DNA of 64,000 bases. It comes from Rhodospirillales bacterium. Its GTDB lineage: Bacteria > Pseudomonadota > Alphaproteobacteria > Rhodospirillales > Casp-alpha2. Made by a program: the position numbers and the translations under genes. Positions within the stretch are counted from its first letter, which is position 1. Each line of letters opens with the position of its first letter. Where the stretch lies: assembly GCA_021775095.1 (NCBI GenBank), contig JAJFII010000104.1, positions 62,001-126,000 of the forward strand, read 5' to 3'. The notes under the pieces are model-generated. The model made no database searches and had not been told where the DNA came from. It worked only from the letters and a program-made list of their open reading frames with translations. Below are positions 1-9,532 of this stretch, piece by piece.

Positions 1-1202
1 AGGCGATGCAGGCGCTGATCAAAACTCATGGGGCGGAAAAATTTCGACGGTATATGGAAGAATTACATGATTATGCGGAGCGCTTGATCCGGGCCGAGAT
101 TGCAGAGCTGCCGGACGGGACGTTTTTCTTTGAAGACTGTTTGGATGGTATGGGTGAGGACCCGGAGCCCATTTGGTTGCGGGTGAACCTGACCATTGCC
201 GGAGATCAGGTGCTGATCGATTGGGCGGGAACATCTGATCAGGTTAAATTTGCCATTAACGGTACTTTTCCAACGACCAATGCCATGTCGTATCTGGCGG
301 TGCGATGCGCTATCGGTGGAACGATCCCCAATTGCCAAGGGTACATGCGGGCGATTACGGCGACTGCCCCAGTTGGTTCGCTGGTTAATCCGGTTGAACC
401 GGCGGCCTGTGGCGCACGCGGAATAACGTGCTTTCGAATGTTTGACACACTTCTTGGTGCTTTTGCGCAGATCCTGCCGGAGCGCATTCCGGCCGCCAAT
501 GAAGGCGGGTCATCGGCACCACACATCGCCGGCCGGGACCACAACAACAAACCCTTCATGGTCTCTGGTGGCCTGATGGGGGCCTGGGGCGGGTCCATGG
601 CGCGCGATGGCCAGGAGGGCATCTCGAACCCGGCCGCCAACCTGGGCAATGCGCCGATAGAGCTATTGGAAACCCGCCAGCCCATTGAGATTACAAAATA
701 TGCCTTCGTTCAGAACTCCGGCGGGCCGGGACGCAACCGGGGCGGTGCCGCCCTGCAGCGGGGCTATCGTCTGCTGGCGGACGATGCCAAACTGATCATG
801 CGCTCCGACAGGCGTAACGTGACACCCTATGGGTTATCTGACGGCCTGCCCGGAACACCGTCATGGAACATCATCAATTCCGCTGGTGGGCAAAAATTAT
901 TGCCGGTTTGCCCCATGGAAAGCGTGCCGATGGTCAAAGGCGATGAATTTATCCACATTCAGGCCGGTGCCGGGGGGTTTGGCAATGCGCTGGAACGCGA
1001 CCCGGAAAAAGTTCTAAGAGATGTCGTGAATGAATTGATTACGCTTTCCTATGCCCACGACGTTTATGGCGTGGTTATCCGTGACGGCAATATTGAGCTT
1101 GCAGCGACCCGCAACAAACGACGGGAACTTAAAAAAACCGGCACCTTCAAAACCGCCTTTCTGACCCACTTTTACAAGGAGATTGGCATCAAACCGATTT
1201 AG
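1..1202 (+). CDS. Hydantoinase B / oxoprolinase family protein, 3' part
   Basis: This is the C-terminal ~400 residues of a hydantoinase B (HyuB/N-methylhydantoinase B) subunit. The family works with a HyuA-type ATPase subunit in ATP-dependent opening of hydantoin or oxoproline-like rings. The reading frame is open to the left edge, and the family is usually 500-600 residues, so the gene starts outside the window and the ATG at base 6 is probably internal. Recognisable family features include the Gly-rich NSGGPGRNRGGAA stretch, the GAGGFG turn and the C-terminal DVVNELITLSYAHDVYGVV segment. The substrate cannot be told from sequence. The next gene is convergent and no clear terminator was seen between them. 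Confidence 0.85.
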   Translation, partial: AMQALIKTHGAEKFRRYMEELHDYAERLIRAEIAELPDGTFFFEDCLDGMGEDPEPIWLRVNLTIAGDQVLIDWAGTSDQVKFAINGTFPTTNAMSYLAVRCAIGGTIPNCQGYMRAITATAPVGSLVNPVEPAACGARGITCFRMFDTLLGAFAQILPERIPAANEGGSSAPHIAGRDHNNKPFMVSGGLMGAWGGSMARDGQEGISNPAANLGNAPIELLETRQPIEITKYAFVQNSGGPGRNRGGAALQRGYRLLADDAKLIMRSDRRNVTPYGLSDGLPGTPSWNIINSAGGQKLLPVCPMESVPMVKGDEFIHIQAGAGGFGNALERDPEKVLRDVVNELITLSYAHDVYGVVIRDGNIELAATRNKRRELKKTGTFKTAFLTHFYKEIGIKPI

Positions 1203-1366
1203 GTCCATTGCCCTGTTGAGCGAATACACGCAATTGACCTGGGGTGGAAATCGAGTTTTTTGGCGTTTTATTGCGCCAACGCAACGCGCTACTCAAATTT
1301 TCGTTCGCGTACTTACGCATACTTAAAGGTGTGAATGAATTAAGTGGCTGTGGCCGAGCGCACACT

Positions 1367-1897
1367 TTAGAGAGCGCTATTGAGTTTAGAAATACACAAC
1401 TGGATGTTTTCAACGGTCATGATTTTATCTGCCTGCCCCGCTTGGTTGAAAAGCGGCATTCGAAGGACAGGGAAGCGCCGACGAATACCGCTTGGAGAGG
1501 TGACTTCATGAACAAGAAATAGGGGTTCTGCCGTCTCAATCACCTGCCTAGCCGACGCGACGAAACTGTTCATGACCCCGTTATGTTCGGCCTTTGATAA
1601 CCACCATTGGGAAAGCTCAATCCCGAATGCCATAACCAGGTCCTCACCCCAATAGCGAATAAAATAGTCAGCAGTTGTGGCATCGAAATCTGCAACCATG
1701 GTCCCGCGCCGGAGATCGTCTGGAAGATCCATAAGGTCCACATCTTTCCAATAGGGGCCGGAAAGGCGGGTTTCATCCTGTCGCCAGCACTCAAGTGGAA
1801 ACCGCAGTCCATGTTCTTCGATCAGTGCAGCATCGAAATCAGGCAGACGCTTCGTGTCTGCCGAGTAATTTAGAAATCCATCTTGCAGGGGCTTCAT
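1367..1897 (-). CDS. PAS-like domain protein (PAS_5-type), 176 aa
   Basis: This is a small single-domain protein resembling the PAS_5-like sensory proteins that are numerous in Rhodospirillales. The pattern is a hydrophilic N-terminus, a DLPDDLRRG segment, a core around DATTADYFIRYWGEDL, and a C-terminal half ending in a typical PAS strand pair (RRFPVLRMPLF). No output domain is present, so it would act through a partner or be a degenerate sensor. An upstream start at 1957 is possible, but ATG 1897 is preferred because GGAGG sits 8 bases before it. The upstream neighbour on the same strand is the interrupted GAF gene. The family call is by pattern, and the ligand is unknown. Confidence 0.6.
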   Translation of the reverse strand: MKPLQDGFLNYSADTKRLPDFDAALIEEHGLRFPLECWRQDETRLSGPYWKDVDLMDLPDDLRRGTMVADFDATTADYFIRYWGEDLVMAFGIELSQWWLSKAEHNGVMNSFVASARQVIETAEPLFLVHEVTSPSGIRRRFPVLRMPLFNQAGQADKIMTVENIQLCISKLNSAL

Positions 1898-2178
1898 TAT
1901 ATGCGCCTCCGGTGCCGTTCCACTATGGTTCGCTATTGAACGCGCCGGTGCCAGCATCTGTCAAATGGTTCTAATATGGTGTGGGACTGAGTAGGTCAAC
2001 GCTAAATAGATGCGTCAACGGAGTATTACAGCGCGTTGGTTAGATCTTTCAGGCGGGGTTTTAATTTACAGGGCCATTATGCGGCGTTTGATTGCACGAC
2101 AAACGATCAAATCGTAATGCACCAGCGAATGTCCCGACGGGTTCAGAGTAACGTTATAATTACCGAAATGACTATACA

Positions 2179-2748
2179 TCAACTTGAGAATGCCTTGGGC
2201 AGGCGGCACGGCGGGCGGAGGGTTAAGCCGGGTTCAAGGATTGCCAGGGTAGGTGCGGTACAGCCGCCAACAAAATAGAAGGAAATGAGGGCGGAAATGG
2301 AACGAAGATAATGAACATCCTCATCCGTCCATTCCCGATGCGTTCCGGCATTTTCGCAGCAAATAACGCCAATGGGCAGAAAGTCCTTGTAGAGAATGAG
2401 ATCAGGCAGGGAGTAGATGTCATTGTCTAAAAATTAGGGGTCCGTCGGCTCTGCGGTTACCGGTTGGGTACGGGCATTTGGTGCGACAATCACATTTTCC
2501 TCGACGATTGTCCTGAAATATTTGGGATGGTCCTTGGTATACAATTTTTGCCCATCCGTGTAGGTTTCGTCGACGGCATTGTAATAACAGGCGCACTTGA
2601 TGAAACTTTCATCGTCGTCCAAATCCCAGATGCTGACACGGTTGGAACCGGTCTTCGTCGAAACATCCCGGCATACGGATTTAAAAATGGTAAACGCCGA
2701 TCGGGAATTCTTTTTTGCATTGTCAACGAATTCCAATAACGGGTTCAT
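2179..2748 (-). pseudogene. GAF-domain protein interrupted by an in-frame TAA
   Basis: The first 104 codons (2748 down to 2437) encode the N-terminal half of a GAF domain, with NRVSIWDLDDD, DHPKYFRTI and VIVAPNARTQP. A TAA follows at 2434-2436. The same frame then stays open for 84 more codons and encodes the matching C-terminal half of the domain (LPIGVICCENAG, REWTDEDVHYL, ISALISFYF), ending at TGA 2179-2181. No frameshift is needed: one nonsense codon splits an otherwise intact ~189-codon gene. ATG 2748 is favoured over TTG 2781 because AAGGA precedes it. It is either a young pseudogene or a base-call error. GAF domains bind small ligands or chromophores; no output domain is attached. Confidence 0.75.
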
Positions 2749-2968
2749 GAGTAGAATTGTCCTTAAATGGGTGTCGGCCAACCGGGCTACCCGACGTAAA
2801 GTTATGCCTTATAATTCGACGGTTGGTTTGTGAAGATCAAAGGATTCCAGAATAAGAATAAAGCAAAGGATAGAATACCTTGAAGGCCACGGGGGCCGCG
2901 CGGATCAGTCGTCACTGTGCGGGCCTTTTCAGCGCCCTTTTAGCGATTTAATAACCACCGGAAATACC

Positions 2969-3439
2969 CTAACGGATCTCAAACAGACCATCCACCTCGG
3001 TTGCAATACCGAAGGGCAGGGACGCCGTACCAACAGCAAAACGTGCATGAGCCCCAACTTCCTTGCCAAATACTTCGGCCATCAAATCCGATGCACCATT
3101 TATGACCTGAGGCATGTCGCCAAAATCGGGGCGGCATTTTACGAACCCGCCCAATTTCAGCACCTGGGTAACGCGATCTAAATTACCATCACAGGCGACC
3201 TTCAGTTGGGCCAGTAAATTGAGGCCGCAAATGCGGGCGGCTTGATATCCATCGTATGTCGTCAAATCGTCACCGACACAACCCACATATTGTAGTTCGC
3301 CGTCCCACATGGTGATCTGTCCAGAAACGAAGACCGTATTTTGCGAAATGGTATAGGGAACGTAGTTGGCAGCCGGTGTCGCGGGAGTCGGTAGTGCGAT
3401 TCCTAGCTCGGCAAGCCGTTCATCAATTTTTCCAGACAT
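2969..3439 (-). CDS. RidA/YjgF-family protein
   Basis: A 156-residue member of the YjgF/YER057c/UK114 (Rid) superfamily, of the longer subgroup that starts with an IDERLAELGI-type helix. Family features are the VFVSGQI strand, the internal TQVLKLGGFV helix-strand and the C-terminal HARFAVGTASLPFG stretch, which holds the usual Arg of the inter-subunit pocket (R in HARFAVG). RidA proteins hydrolyse reactive enamine/imine intermediates, but many subgroups lack proven activity. ATG 3439 is chosen because GAGG lies 6 bases before it; TTG 3454 has no such support. It lies 24 bases downstream of the receiver/MBL gene and is probably cotranscribed with it, which is unusual company for RidA. Confidence 0.85.
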   Translation of the reverse strand: MSGKIDERLAELGIALPTPATPAANYVPYTISQNTVFVSGQITMWDGELQYVGCVGDDLTTYDGYQAARICGLNLLAQLKVACDGNLDRVTQVLKLGGFVKCRPDFGDMPQVINGASDLMAEVFGKEVGAHARFAVGTASLPFGIATEVDGLFEIR

Positions 3440-3463
3440 GTAAGACCTCAACAAGTTAAGCGT

Positions 3464-4696
3464 TTATATGGTAACCCGATCACCTTCGCGTGGTGCGTGC
3501 ACTTCGGTAGTCGAATTGCGTTTCGACAGTAAACTAACGGCGGAAGCCAGTTTATTGTCGATGTCAATATCCGACTGATCTGGATCATGGTGAAAGAGAT
3601 AAAGGGATTTTACATTTGCGTTGTCGGCTAGGTTGGCCACTTTGCTGATGCAGGAATGGCCCCAACCGACTTTTGAGACATATTCATCATCCGTATAGGT
3701 CGTGTCGGTAATTAATGCATCCGCGTCGCGACAAAAATCCTGAAGTTTATTTTCGTAGTGTGGCGAGTAATATTCACTATCCGTATGGAACATTTCATTG
3801 TCCGTAATATAACAAATTGACCGGCCATTATAATTAACCCGATACCCCAGGCATTTGCCCGGGTGACTGAGCAACATTGTTTGGACTTCAATATCGTTGA
3901 CCTGAATACATTCTTCTTCAAGGTCACGGAAATAGACACGTGCGGCAAATTCAGTCAGGGTAATTGGAAAGTATACGCCGTCCATTTGTGCGGAAATCAG
4001 TTCACGCATGGTATTGTCACCCTGATTAGCGCCCAATATCTCGAACTCGTTGCCCTGTTGGTATAGCGGCGCGAAAAATGGAATCGCGTTGATGTGATCC
4101 CAATGGGGATGCGAAATAAATACTTTTGCCTGTATCCGTTTGCGTTGCTGGGATATGAGCCAGTCGCCCAGGACCTTGATGCCACTCCCTCCGTCGAACA
4201 CAAAAAGCTGTTGGCGTGGAAATTCGAGCGAAATGCAGGACGTATTGCCACCGTATTTATTTATGTTCTCACCGGATACGGGCAGGGTCCCGCGAACGCC
4301 CCAAAATCGCAAGTCTATATGGTCGTCGAGAATGCGGCTCACCTGATCGGGGAAGGTCTCCGTGTTAAGTGGTTTGCGCAGGTAACCATGGGCACCAAAG
4401 GAAAAGGATCGTTTTTGATCAAATTCATAGGCTTTGGCAGAAACCATAATAAACTTTGTCGCCGAAAGGTCGTTGTGATTGGTAATCATTTTGCAGAGTT
4501 GCAAACCATCCACTTCCGGCATCATCAAATCGCAGACAACGCAATCTGGTTTCATGTCGAGAATTAAATCAAACGCAATACGGCTATCAATGGTAGACGA
4601 AATGGTGTGTCCAGCTTCCTCAAGCAGCACGGTCATAACCTTTACGGCTAAGGGGTCGTCATCGACGATAAAGATACGGTAGTTCTTATTGCCCAT
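3464..4696 (-). CDS. Response regulator receiver fused to metallo-beta-lactamase-fold hydrolase
   Basis: A two-domain protein of 410 residues. Residues 5-125 form a CheY-like receiver with acidic pocket VDDD at 11-14, phosphoacceptor D56 (in VVCDLMMP) and conserved K108 (in LRKP). Residues ~128-410 are a metallo-beta-lactamase-fold domain with the metal motif HPHWDH at 196-201, a downstream LLSHPG and an acidic ITDTTYTDDEY stretch. The MBL half opens with FWGVRGTLPV and KYGGNTSC, as in hydrolases related to class II cyclic-nucleotide phosphodiesterases and RNase Z. The likely logic is phosphorylation-controlled hydrolysis of a small phosphodiester or ester, which is inference. No histidine kinase is adjacent. 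It is upstream of the ridA-like gene in a probable two-gene unit. Confidence 0.85.
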   Translation of the reverse strand: MGNKNYRIFIVDDDPLAVKVMTVLLEEAGHTISSTIDSRIAFDLILDMKPDCVVCDLMMPEVDGLQLCKMITNHNDLSATKFIMVSAKAYEFDQKRSFSFGAHGYLRKPLNTETFPDQVSRILDDHIDLRFWGVRGTLPVSGENINKYGGNTSCISLEFPRQQLFVFDGGSGIKVLGDWLISQQRKRIQAKVFISHPHWDHINAIPFFAPLYQQGNEFEILGANQGDNTMRELISAQMDGVYFPITLTEFAARVYFRDLEEECIQVNDIEVQTMLLSHPGKCLGYRVNYNGRSICYITDNEMFHTDSEYYSPHYENKLQDFCRDADALITDTTYTDDEYVSKVGWGHSCISKVANLADNANVKSLYLFHHDPDQSDIDIDNKLASAVSLLSKRNSTTEVHAPREGDRVTI

Positions 4697-4870
4697 ACTT
4701 ACTCTCGTCCCTTCGTGGACGCTGATTTAGAAAATACACCCTCCGCAAGCGCGACGTCGAAATGTCCAACTCGATTCTCAAAGGGCACCACTCTCGTTGT
4801 TGTGGGGAGTGTATAAGGGGTTTCCGCGTCTGTCGATAGGCGAAAAATTCGAATGATTCAAAAATGGGGC

Positions 4871-4914
4871 AAAAAAATGGGGCGGCGACAGAGACGACCT
4901 CCTAATCGCGCCCC
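4871..4914 (-). terminator. Candidate intrinsic terminator of nrdJ
   Basis: On the minus strand, GGGGCG plus CGA pairs with TCG plus CGCCCC (one bulged C), and the stem is followed directly by ATTTTTTT. It lies about 48 bases beyond the nrdJ stop. The loop of ~17 bases is long, so this is a moderate call. Confidence 0.55.
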
Positions 4915-4961
4915 GAGTTTCCCAGGGAGGATTCGTTATTTTTGCCTTACTAAATCCCGAA

Positions 4962-7900
4962 TTAAGAACAACCGCTTGTTCCGCCACATGTATTGCACTT
5001 TAAACAGGTGCCGTTCCTGACCAATGTAAAGTTACCGCACTCGCCGCAGGGGTCACCTTCGTAGCCTTTCATCCGCGCTTCCATGACCTGAGACTCGCCG
5101 GACGTTGTCTGAAATACGGCGTCCGCTTGCGCCGGCATCTGCATTTTAGGCTCCGATTGTGCCGCCGTTTGTGTTGCCGCGCTGACGACCGGGCCGTCTG
5201 TTCCCGTTGCTGCGACCGCGTGTTGGCGATCCAGAGCGCCACTAATCAAGCGCAAATTGTTGCGCATATATCCGCGGCTTGCGACTTTATTTACGACTTC
5301 CATGGTGCCGGCGCGATGTTCCGCAGGCAGGTTACCTTCCGTCGCACCTTCCCCCATGGCGTCGGGGTATAGGTCTTTGGGTTCAACATGTGCCAAATCG
5401 TTCCGGCCGAGGTAGGAAACCGCCAGTTCCCTAAACATGTAGTCGAGGATTGACGTCGCCATTTTAATGGTGTCATTCCCGGTAACCATTCCAGAGGGAT
5501 CAAAACGGGTGAAGGTAAACGCCTCGACATATTCCTCCAGCGGCACGCCATATTGCAGCCCAATGGAAATTGCGATCGCAAAGTTGTTCATCAGGGAGCG
5601 GAAGGCCGCACCTTCTTTGTGCATATCAATGAAGATTTCTGAAAGCCGTCCATCTTCGTATTCGCCGGTCCTCAAATAGACTTTGTGACCACCAACCGTG
5701 GCTTTTTGCGTATATCCTTTGCGACGATGCGGCGGCCGCACCCGTTCCGTTACAAACCGCTCAACAATCCTTTCGGCAACGATTTCAGCCCGCGCCGCGG
5801 CGGGCGCTTCCGCGATCTTTTCAAGCAGTGTCTCTTCTTCAATATCAACATCATCAACAAGTGACGATTGCAGTGGTTGTGAAAGTTTTGAGCCATCGCG
5901 GTAGAGGGCATTGGCTTTGACCCCCAAACGCCAGGATTGCATGTAAGCGTCTTTGCAATCTTCAATGGTTGCCGAGTTAGGCATATTGATGGTTTTCGAT
6001 ATGGCCCCGGAAATAAAGGGTTGGGATGCCGCCATCATGCGAATATGGCTGCCGACACTCAAAAACCGCTTGCCGATCCGGCCGCAGGCGTTCGCACAAT
6101 CAAAAACCGGCAAGTGCTGATCTTTTAAGTAAGGCGCGCCTTCCAGGGTCATGGCACCACAAACGTAAGTGTTTGCCATTTCGATTTCCTTTTTGGTGAA
6201 ACCGAGGCTTTCAAGAATGTCATGGGAAACATCTTCAAGTTTCGCTGCGTCAATGCCCAAAACCTCGGTGCAAAAAGCTTCGCCAAGAGTCCATTTGTTA
6301 AACACAAAGCGGATATCAAAGGCTTCGCCAAGGGCGTTTTGCACCCGATCAATGGCTTCTTCCGTGAACCTGGCGGCGCGCAGTTTCTCGAGATTGATTC
6401 CCGGTGCGTCTTTTAAAGTGCCGTGACCGACGGCGTAACCGATCATTTCCTGAACCTGATCATCCGAATAACCGAGCTTGGACAGCGCCGATGGCACCAT
6501 CCGATTGATAATCTTGAAATAACCGCCGCCGGCGAGTTTCTTGAATTTCACCAGGGCAAAATCAGGTTCAATACCGGTTGTGTCACAATCCATGACCAAT
6601 CCAATGGTGCCGGTCGGCGCAACGACGGAAACCTGGGCATTGCGATAACCGTGGGCCTCACCCTTCGCCAGAGCCCGGTCCCAAGCGGAACTGGCGGCGG
6701 CGGCCAGTTCCTGATCATCACACTGATCAGCAACCAGCGGTACCGGTGAGACGGCCAAGGCCTCATATCCGCTTTCGCTGCCATGGGCAGCCCGTTGATG
6801 GTTGCGGATCACCCGGAGCATATGGTCCCTGTTTTCCTGGTAATTAGGAAAAGCCCCCAACTCTTCCGCCATCTCGGCCGAGGTTTCGTAGGAAACACCG
6901 GTCATAACTGCCGATATGGCTCCGCATATGGCGCGGGCCTGATCGGAATCGTAGGGGATGCCGGAAGCCATCAGATAACCGCCGATGTTGGCAAAACCAA
7001 GGCCCAGTGTCCTGAATTCGTAGGACAGTTTGGCAATTTGTTCCGACGGGAATTGCGCCATCAACACGGAAATCTCAAGTGTCATGGTCCACAGGCGAAC
7101 TGAATGTTCGAAGGCGGGAACGTTAAAGTTGCCGTCATCTTTTAAATAGGTGAGTAAATTGAGGGAGGCCAGATTACAGGCGGTATCATCGAGGAACATG
7201 TATTCGGAGCACGGGTTTGAAGCGTTAATACGGCCACTGGCCTTGCAGGTGTGCCAATCGTTAATCGTCGTATCAAACTGTAGACCCGGGTCCGCCGATG
7301 CCCAGGCGGATTCGCCAATATCATTCCATAAGTCACGGGCTTTTACTGTTTCCGATACAACACCATCCTTGCGCCGGACAAGGTTCCAGTCGCCATCGGT
7401 GAGGACTTTGTCGAGGAACTCATTGGTGACCCGGATCGAATTATTGGAATTCTGTCCGGCAACGGTCACATAAGCTTCGGAATCCCAATCTGTATTGTAG
7501 GTTGGGAAATCAATTTCCGTATATCCCTGTTTTGCATATTGGATGACACGCTGTACATAACTTTCAGGGACCATGGCCCGCCGTGTGGCCAGAATCGCCT
7601 TTTTCAGAATAGGATTTTCCTTCGGATCGAAGCGATTGTCGTCGTCCATATCGCGGTTCTGACAGGCAGCCATGACCTCGCCGAGGTATTTGCTGGCAAG
7701 TTTCGAGCCGGCAACCAATGCGGCGACTTTCTGTTCTTCCTGGACTTTCCAGCGAATGAACTGGCCGACATCCGGGTGATCAATGTCAACAACAACCATT
7801 TTTGCCGCGCGGCGTGTCGTGCCACCTGACTTAATGGCACCGGCCGCGCGGTCGCCAATCTTCAGAAAACTCATCAATCCTGATGATTTTCCACCACCTG

Positions 7901-8636
7901 ACAACGGTTCGCCATCGCCGCGAATGCGGGAAAAATTTGACCCGGTCCCAGATCCATATTTAAACAGCCGGGCCTCCCGGGTCCACAGGTCCATAATACC
8001 GCCTTCGTTGACCAGATCATCACTGACCGACTGGATGAAACAGGCGTGCGGTTGAGGATGTTCGTAGGCTGATTTGGATTTGACCATTTTGCCGGTTTTA
8101 AAATCGACATGGTGGTGACCCTGTGCCGGCCCATCGATTCCGTAGGCCCAATGCATGCCCGTATTGAACCACTGTGGGGAATTTGGCGCGCCCCGCTGGG
8201 AACACAAGATATAGCACATTTCGTCAAAATAGGCGCGGGCGTCTTCTTCGGAATCAAAATAGCCGCCTTTCCAGCCCCAATAGGTCCAGGTTCCGGCCAA
8301 ACGATCAAAAACTTCCGTCGCCTTGGATTCGCCGCGTTCGCGGTCCTCAATGGGTAACATTGCCAGGGCTTTTTCGTCCGGTACACTGCGCCACAACCAC
8401 GACGGTACAGAATTTTCCTCAAACTTCTTCAAACGGGCGGGAATGCCGGCTTTACGAAAGTATTTTTGGGCAAGAACATCACTTGCGACTTGCGACCAGC
8501 CCGCAGGGACTTCCAGGTTATTCAGTTGAAATACAACGGATCCGTCCGGATTGCGGATCTCGCTGGCCGTTTGACGGAATTCGAAATCAGCGTAGCGTGA
8601 TTGGTCTTGTTTAGTGAAATACCGCGAAATACGCAT
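4962..8636 (-). CDS. nrdJ: Adenosylcobalamin-dependent (class II) ribonucleotide reductase
   Basis: The 1224-residue class II reductase makes deoxyribonucleotides using a cobalamin-generated thiyl radical, so it needs no oxygen and no separate radical subunit. The N-terminal third has SPQWFNTG and [11 protein letters not shown] (first redox Cys). The barrel carries the NPCSEY loop, with the radical Cys and catalytic Glu, and APTGTIG. A TSCPD-like region follows ([16 protein letters not shown]). The extreme C-terminus is a Cys-rich zinc-ribbon tail with C1197, C1200, C1212, C1215, C1218 and C1223, as in long alphaproteobacterial NrdJ. The start has GGGGA five bases upstream. No cobalamin riboswitch was recognised upstream. 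No nrdAB or nrdDG lies in this window. Confidence 0.97.
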   Translation of the reverse strand: MRISRYFTKQDQSRYADFEFRQTASEIRNPDGSVVFQLNNLEVPAGWSQVASDVLAQKYFRKAGIPARLKKFEENSVPSWLWRSVPDEKALAMLPIEDRERGESKATEVFDRLAGTWTYWGWKGGYFDSEEDARAYFDEMCYILCSQRGAPNSPQWFNTGMHWAYGIDGPAQGHHHVDFKTGKMVKSKSAYEHPQPHACFIQSVSDDLVNEGGIMDLWTREARLFKYGSGTGSNFSRIRGDGEPLSGGGKSSGLMSFLKIGDRAAGAIKSGGTTRRAAKMVVVDIDHPDVGQFIRWKVQEEQKVAALVAGSKLASKYLGEVMAACQNRDMDDDNRFDPKENPILKKAILATRRAMVPESYVQRVIQYAKQGYTEIDFPTYNTDWDSEAYVTVAGQNSNNSIRVTNEFLDKVLTDGDWNLVRRKDGVVSETVKARDLWNDIGESAWASADPGLQFDTTINDWHTCKASGRINASNPCSEYMFLDDTACNLASLNLLTYLKDDGNFNVPAFEHSVRLWTMTLEISVLMAQFPSEQIAKLSYEFRTLGLGFANIGGYLMASGIPYDSDQARAICGAISAVMTGVSYETSAEMAEELGAFPNYQENRDHMLRVIRNHQRAAHGSESGYEALAVSPVPLVADQCDDQELAAAASSAWDRALAKGEAHGYRNAQVSVVAPTGTIGLVMDCDTTGIEPDFALVKFKKLAGGGYFKIINRMVPSALSKLGYSDDQVQEMIGYAVGHGTLKDAPGINLEKLRAARFTEEAIDRVQNALGEAFDIRFVFNKWTLGEAFCTEVLGIDAAKLEDVSHDILESLGFTKKEIEMANTYVCGAMTLEGAPYLKDQHLPVFDCANACGRIGKRFLSVGSHIRMMAASQPFISGAISKTINMPNSATIEDCKDAYMQSWRLGVKANALYRDGSKLSQPLQSSLVDDVDIEEETLLEKIAEAPAAARAEIVAERIVERFVTERVRPPHRRKGYTQKATVGGHKVYLRTGEYEDGRLSEIFIDMHKEGAAFRSLMNNFAIAISIGLQYGVPLEEYVEAFTFTRFDPSGMVTGNDTIKMATSILDYMFRELAVSYLGRNDLAHVEPKDLYPDAMGEGATEGNLPAEHRAGTMEVVNKVASRGYMRNNLRLISGALDRQHAVAATGTDGPVVSAATQTAAQSEPKMQMPAQADAVFQTTSGESQVMEARMKGYEGDPCGECGNFTLVRNGTCLKCNTCGGTSGCS

Positions 8637-9121
8637 TTGTTCCCCACGTGGTGTCTTGGTGTTATTACGAACTGGCCTTTAAAGGCCCCCCAACGCTGCG
8701 GAACAGAGAACGCGAACGTTCTGTTATACACGTATATTTAGATGTCGTGTCTGCCCAGGTGCAACGCTGAGAAATCTACTCCAACGAAAATTAATGCGCA
8801 ATAAAAAATACTACATATCGTAGGTCATTAATGACTGGACAACAGGATGTAGTGATATTTTTGCTGCAAAGCGGGTGTTTGAAAATCCCAGATTTCTGCC
8901 ACCGAATCGGCGAGCAAATGGGCGGTTTGCTGAAGCTGGCGAACTAAAAAAATATGTAATTTAATTTGAATGCCAACCGCACCCCATATCTTGTATGGAG
9001 CCACACCCCAAGCATGTGTGTGTGCGGGTCTGGACGAGGCCCTCGGCAAATGCGATATTAAGCCCTCAGAAGCACGCTGCGATTGGCTGTGCAAGAGGTA
9101 TTAACAAGGCGCAGGCACTCC
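8637..9121. other. 485-base divergent intergenic region between nrdJ and the NDUFA12 gene
   Basis: No convincing gene was found here. Next to nrdJ there is a perfect 14-base palindrome (GGCCTTTAAAGGCC, 8674-8687). An AACAGA/TCTGTT stem-like element follows at about 8703-8725, then the ACACG-N13-CGTGT dyad at 8728-8750 and a CTACATATCGTAG element near 8812-8824. The part nearest the NDUFA12 gene shows nothing I can name. ORF-like stretches here have no family resemblance. Confidence 0.5.
8735..8764 (-). promoter_or_regulatory. Candidate sigma70-type promoter of nrdJ
   Basis: On the minus strand TTGCAC (8764-8759) and TAAATA (8740-8735) are separated by 18 bases, about 100 bases before the nrdJ start. 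The -10 box lies inside an imperfect dyad (ACACG at 8728-8732, CGTGT at 8746-8750). This is a pattern match only. Confidence 0.3.
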
Positions 9122-9478
9122 ATGCATCTCGGCACGTTGATTTATACTTGGTTTAAGGGTGAAAATGTCGGTACTGACGAATTTGGGAATCGATACTACA
9201 AAGCAAAAACAGGTTTGCTTCATGGCAAACAGCGCCGATGGGTCTTGTATAAGGGCGAAGTGGAAGCATCCAAAATTCCGCCGGAATGGCACGCCTGGTT
9301 GCATCATACATCCGACGAGCCGTTAACCGAACAGTCTACCCGGGCGCAACACTGGCAAAAGGAACATGTCGAAAACCTGACGGGTACGTCTGAAGCCTAC
9401 CGGCCGGCTGGCCACGCCTACAAAGGAAGTCATCGGCCACCGGCGACCGGTGACTATCAGGCGTGGCAGCCTGAATGA
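9122..9478 (+). CDS. NDUFA12-type accessory subunit of NADH:ubiquinone oxidoreductase
   Basis: A 118-residue homologue of mitochondrial NDUFA12 (B17.2), a supernumerary complex I subunit conserved in alphaproteobacteria and located at the peripheral arm-membrane arm junction. The family pattern is clear: YTWFKGENVGTDEFGNRYY at the start, the RRWVLYKGEVEASKIPPEW core, then WHAWLHHTSDEP. ATG 9122 is chosen because homologues start at this point; the TTG at 9083 would add 13 unmatched residues. The nuo operon is 25 kb away, as is usual for this subunit. Downstream are mlaD-like genes and DUF2155, a common alphaproteobacterial association. Confidence 0.93.
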   Translation: MHLGTLIYTWFKGENVGTDEFGNRYYKAKTGLLHGKQRRWVLYKGEVEASKIPPEWHAWLHHTSDEPLTEQSTRAQHWQKEHVENLTGTSEAYRPAGHAYKGSHRPPATGDYQAWQPE

Positions 9479-9532
9479 GTGATTTAACCAGGTCCGCCTG
9501 ACGATTTTTAGATCCAGTATGAGAGACGGCTA

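Noticed and set aside
2036-2278. Plus-strand open frame of 80 codons between the PAS gene and the GAF gene
   Set aside because: It overlaps the conserved C-terminal half of the interrupted GAF gene on the other strand and has no family resemblance.
4778-4987. Minus-strand open frame of 69 codons downstream of nrdJ
   Set aside because: It runs through the candidate terminator hairpin and encodes no recognisable protein.
8701-8725. Possible SOS (LexA) box near nrdJ from repeated GAAC elements
   Set aside because: The GAAC copies are 6, 7 and 13 bases apart, not the 11-base period (GAAC-N7-GAAC) expected for the alphaproteobacterial LexA site.
8637-8830. Cobalamin riboswitch ahead of the B12-dependent nrdJ
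   Set aside because: No B12-box-like consensus or extended paired architecture was recognisable; a covariance search would settle it.
8828-9094. Minus-strand open frame of 88 codons in the nrdJ-NDUFA12 spacer
   Set aside because: It shows no family pattern and no ribosome site, and reads as non-coding sequence.
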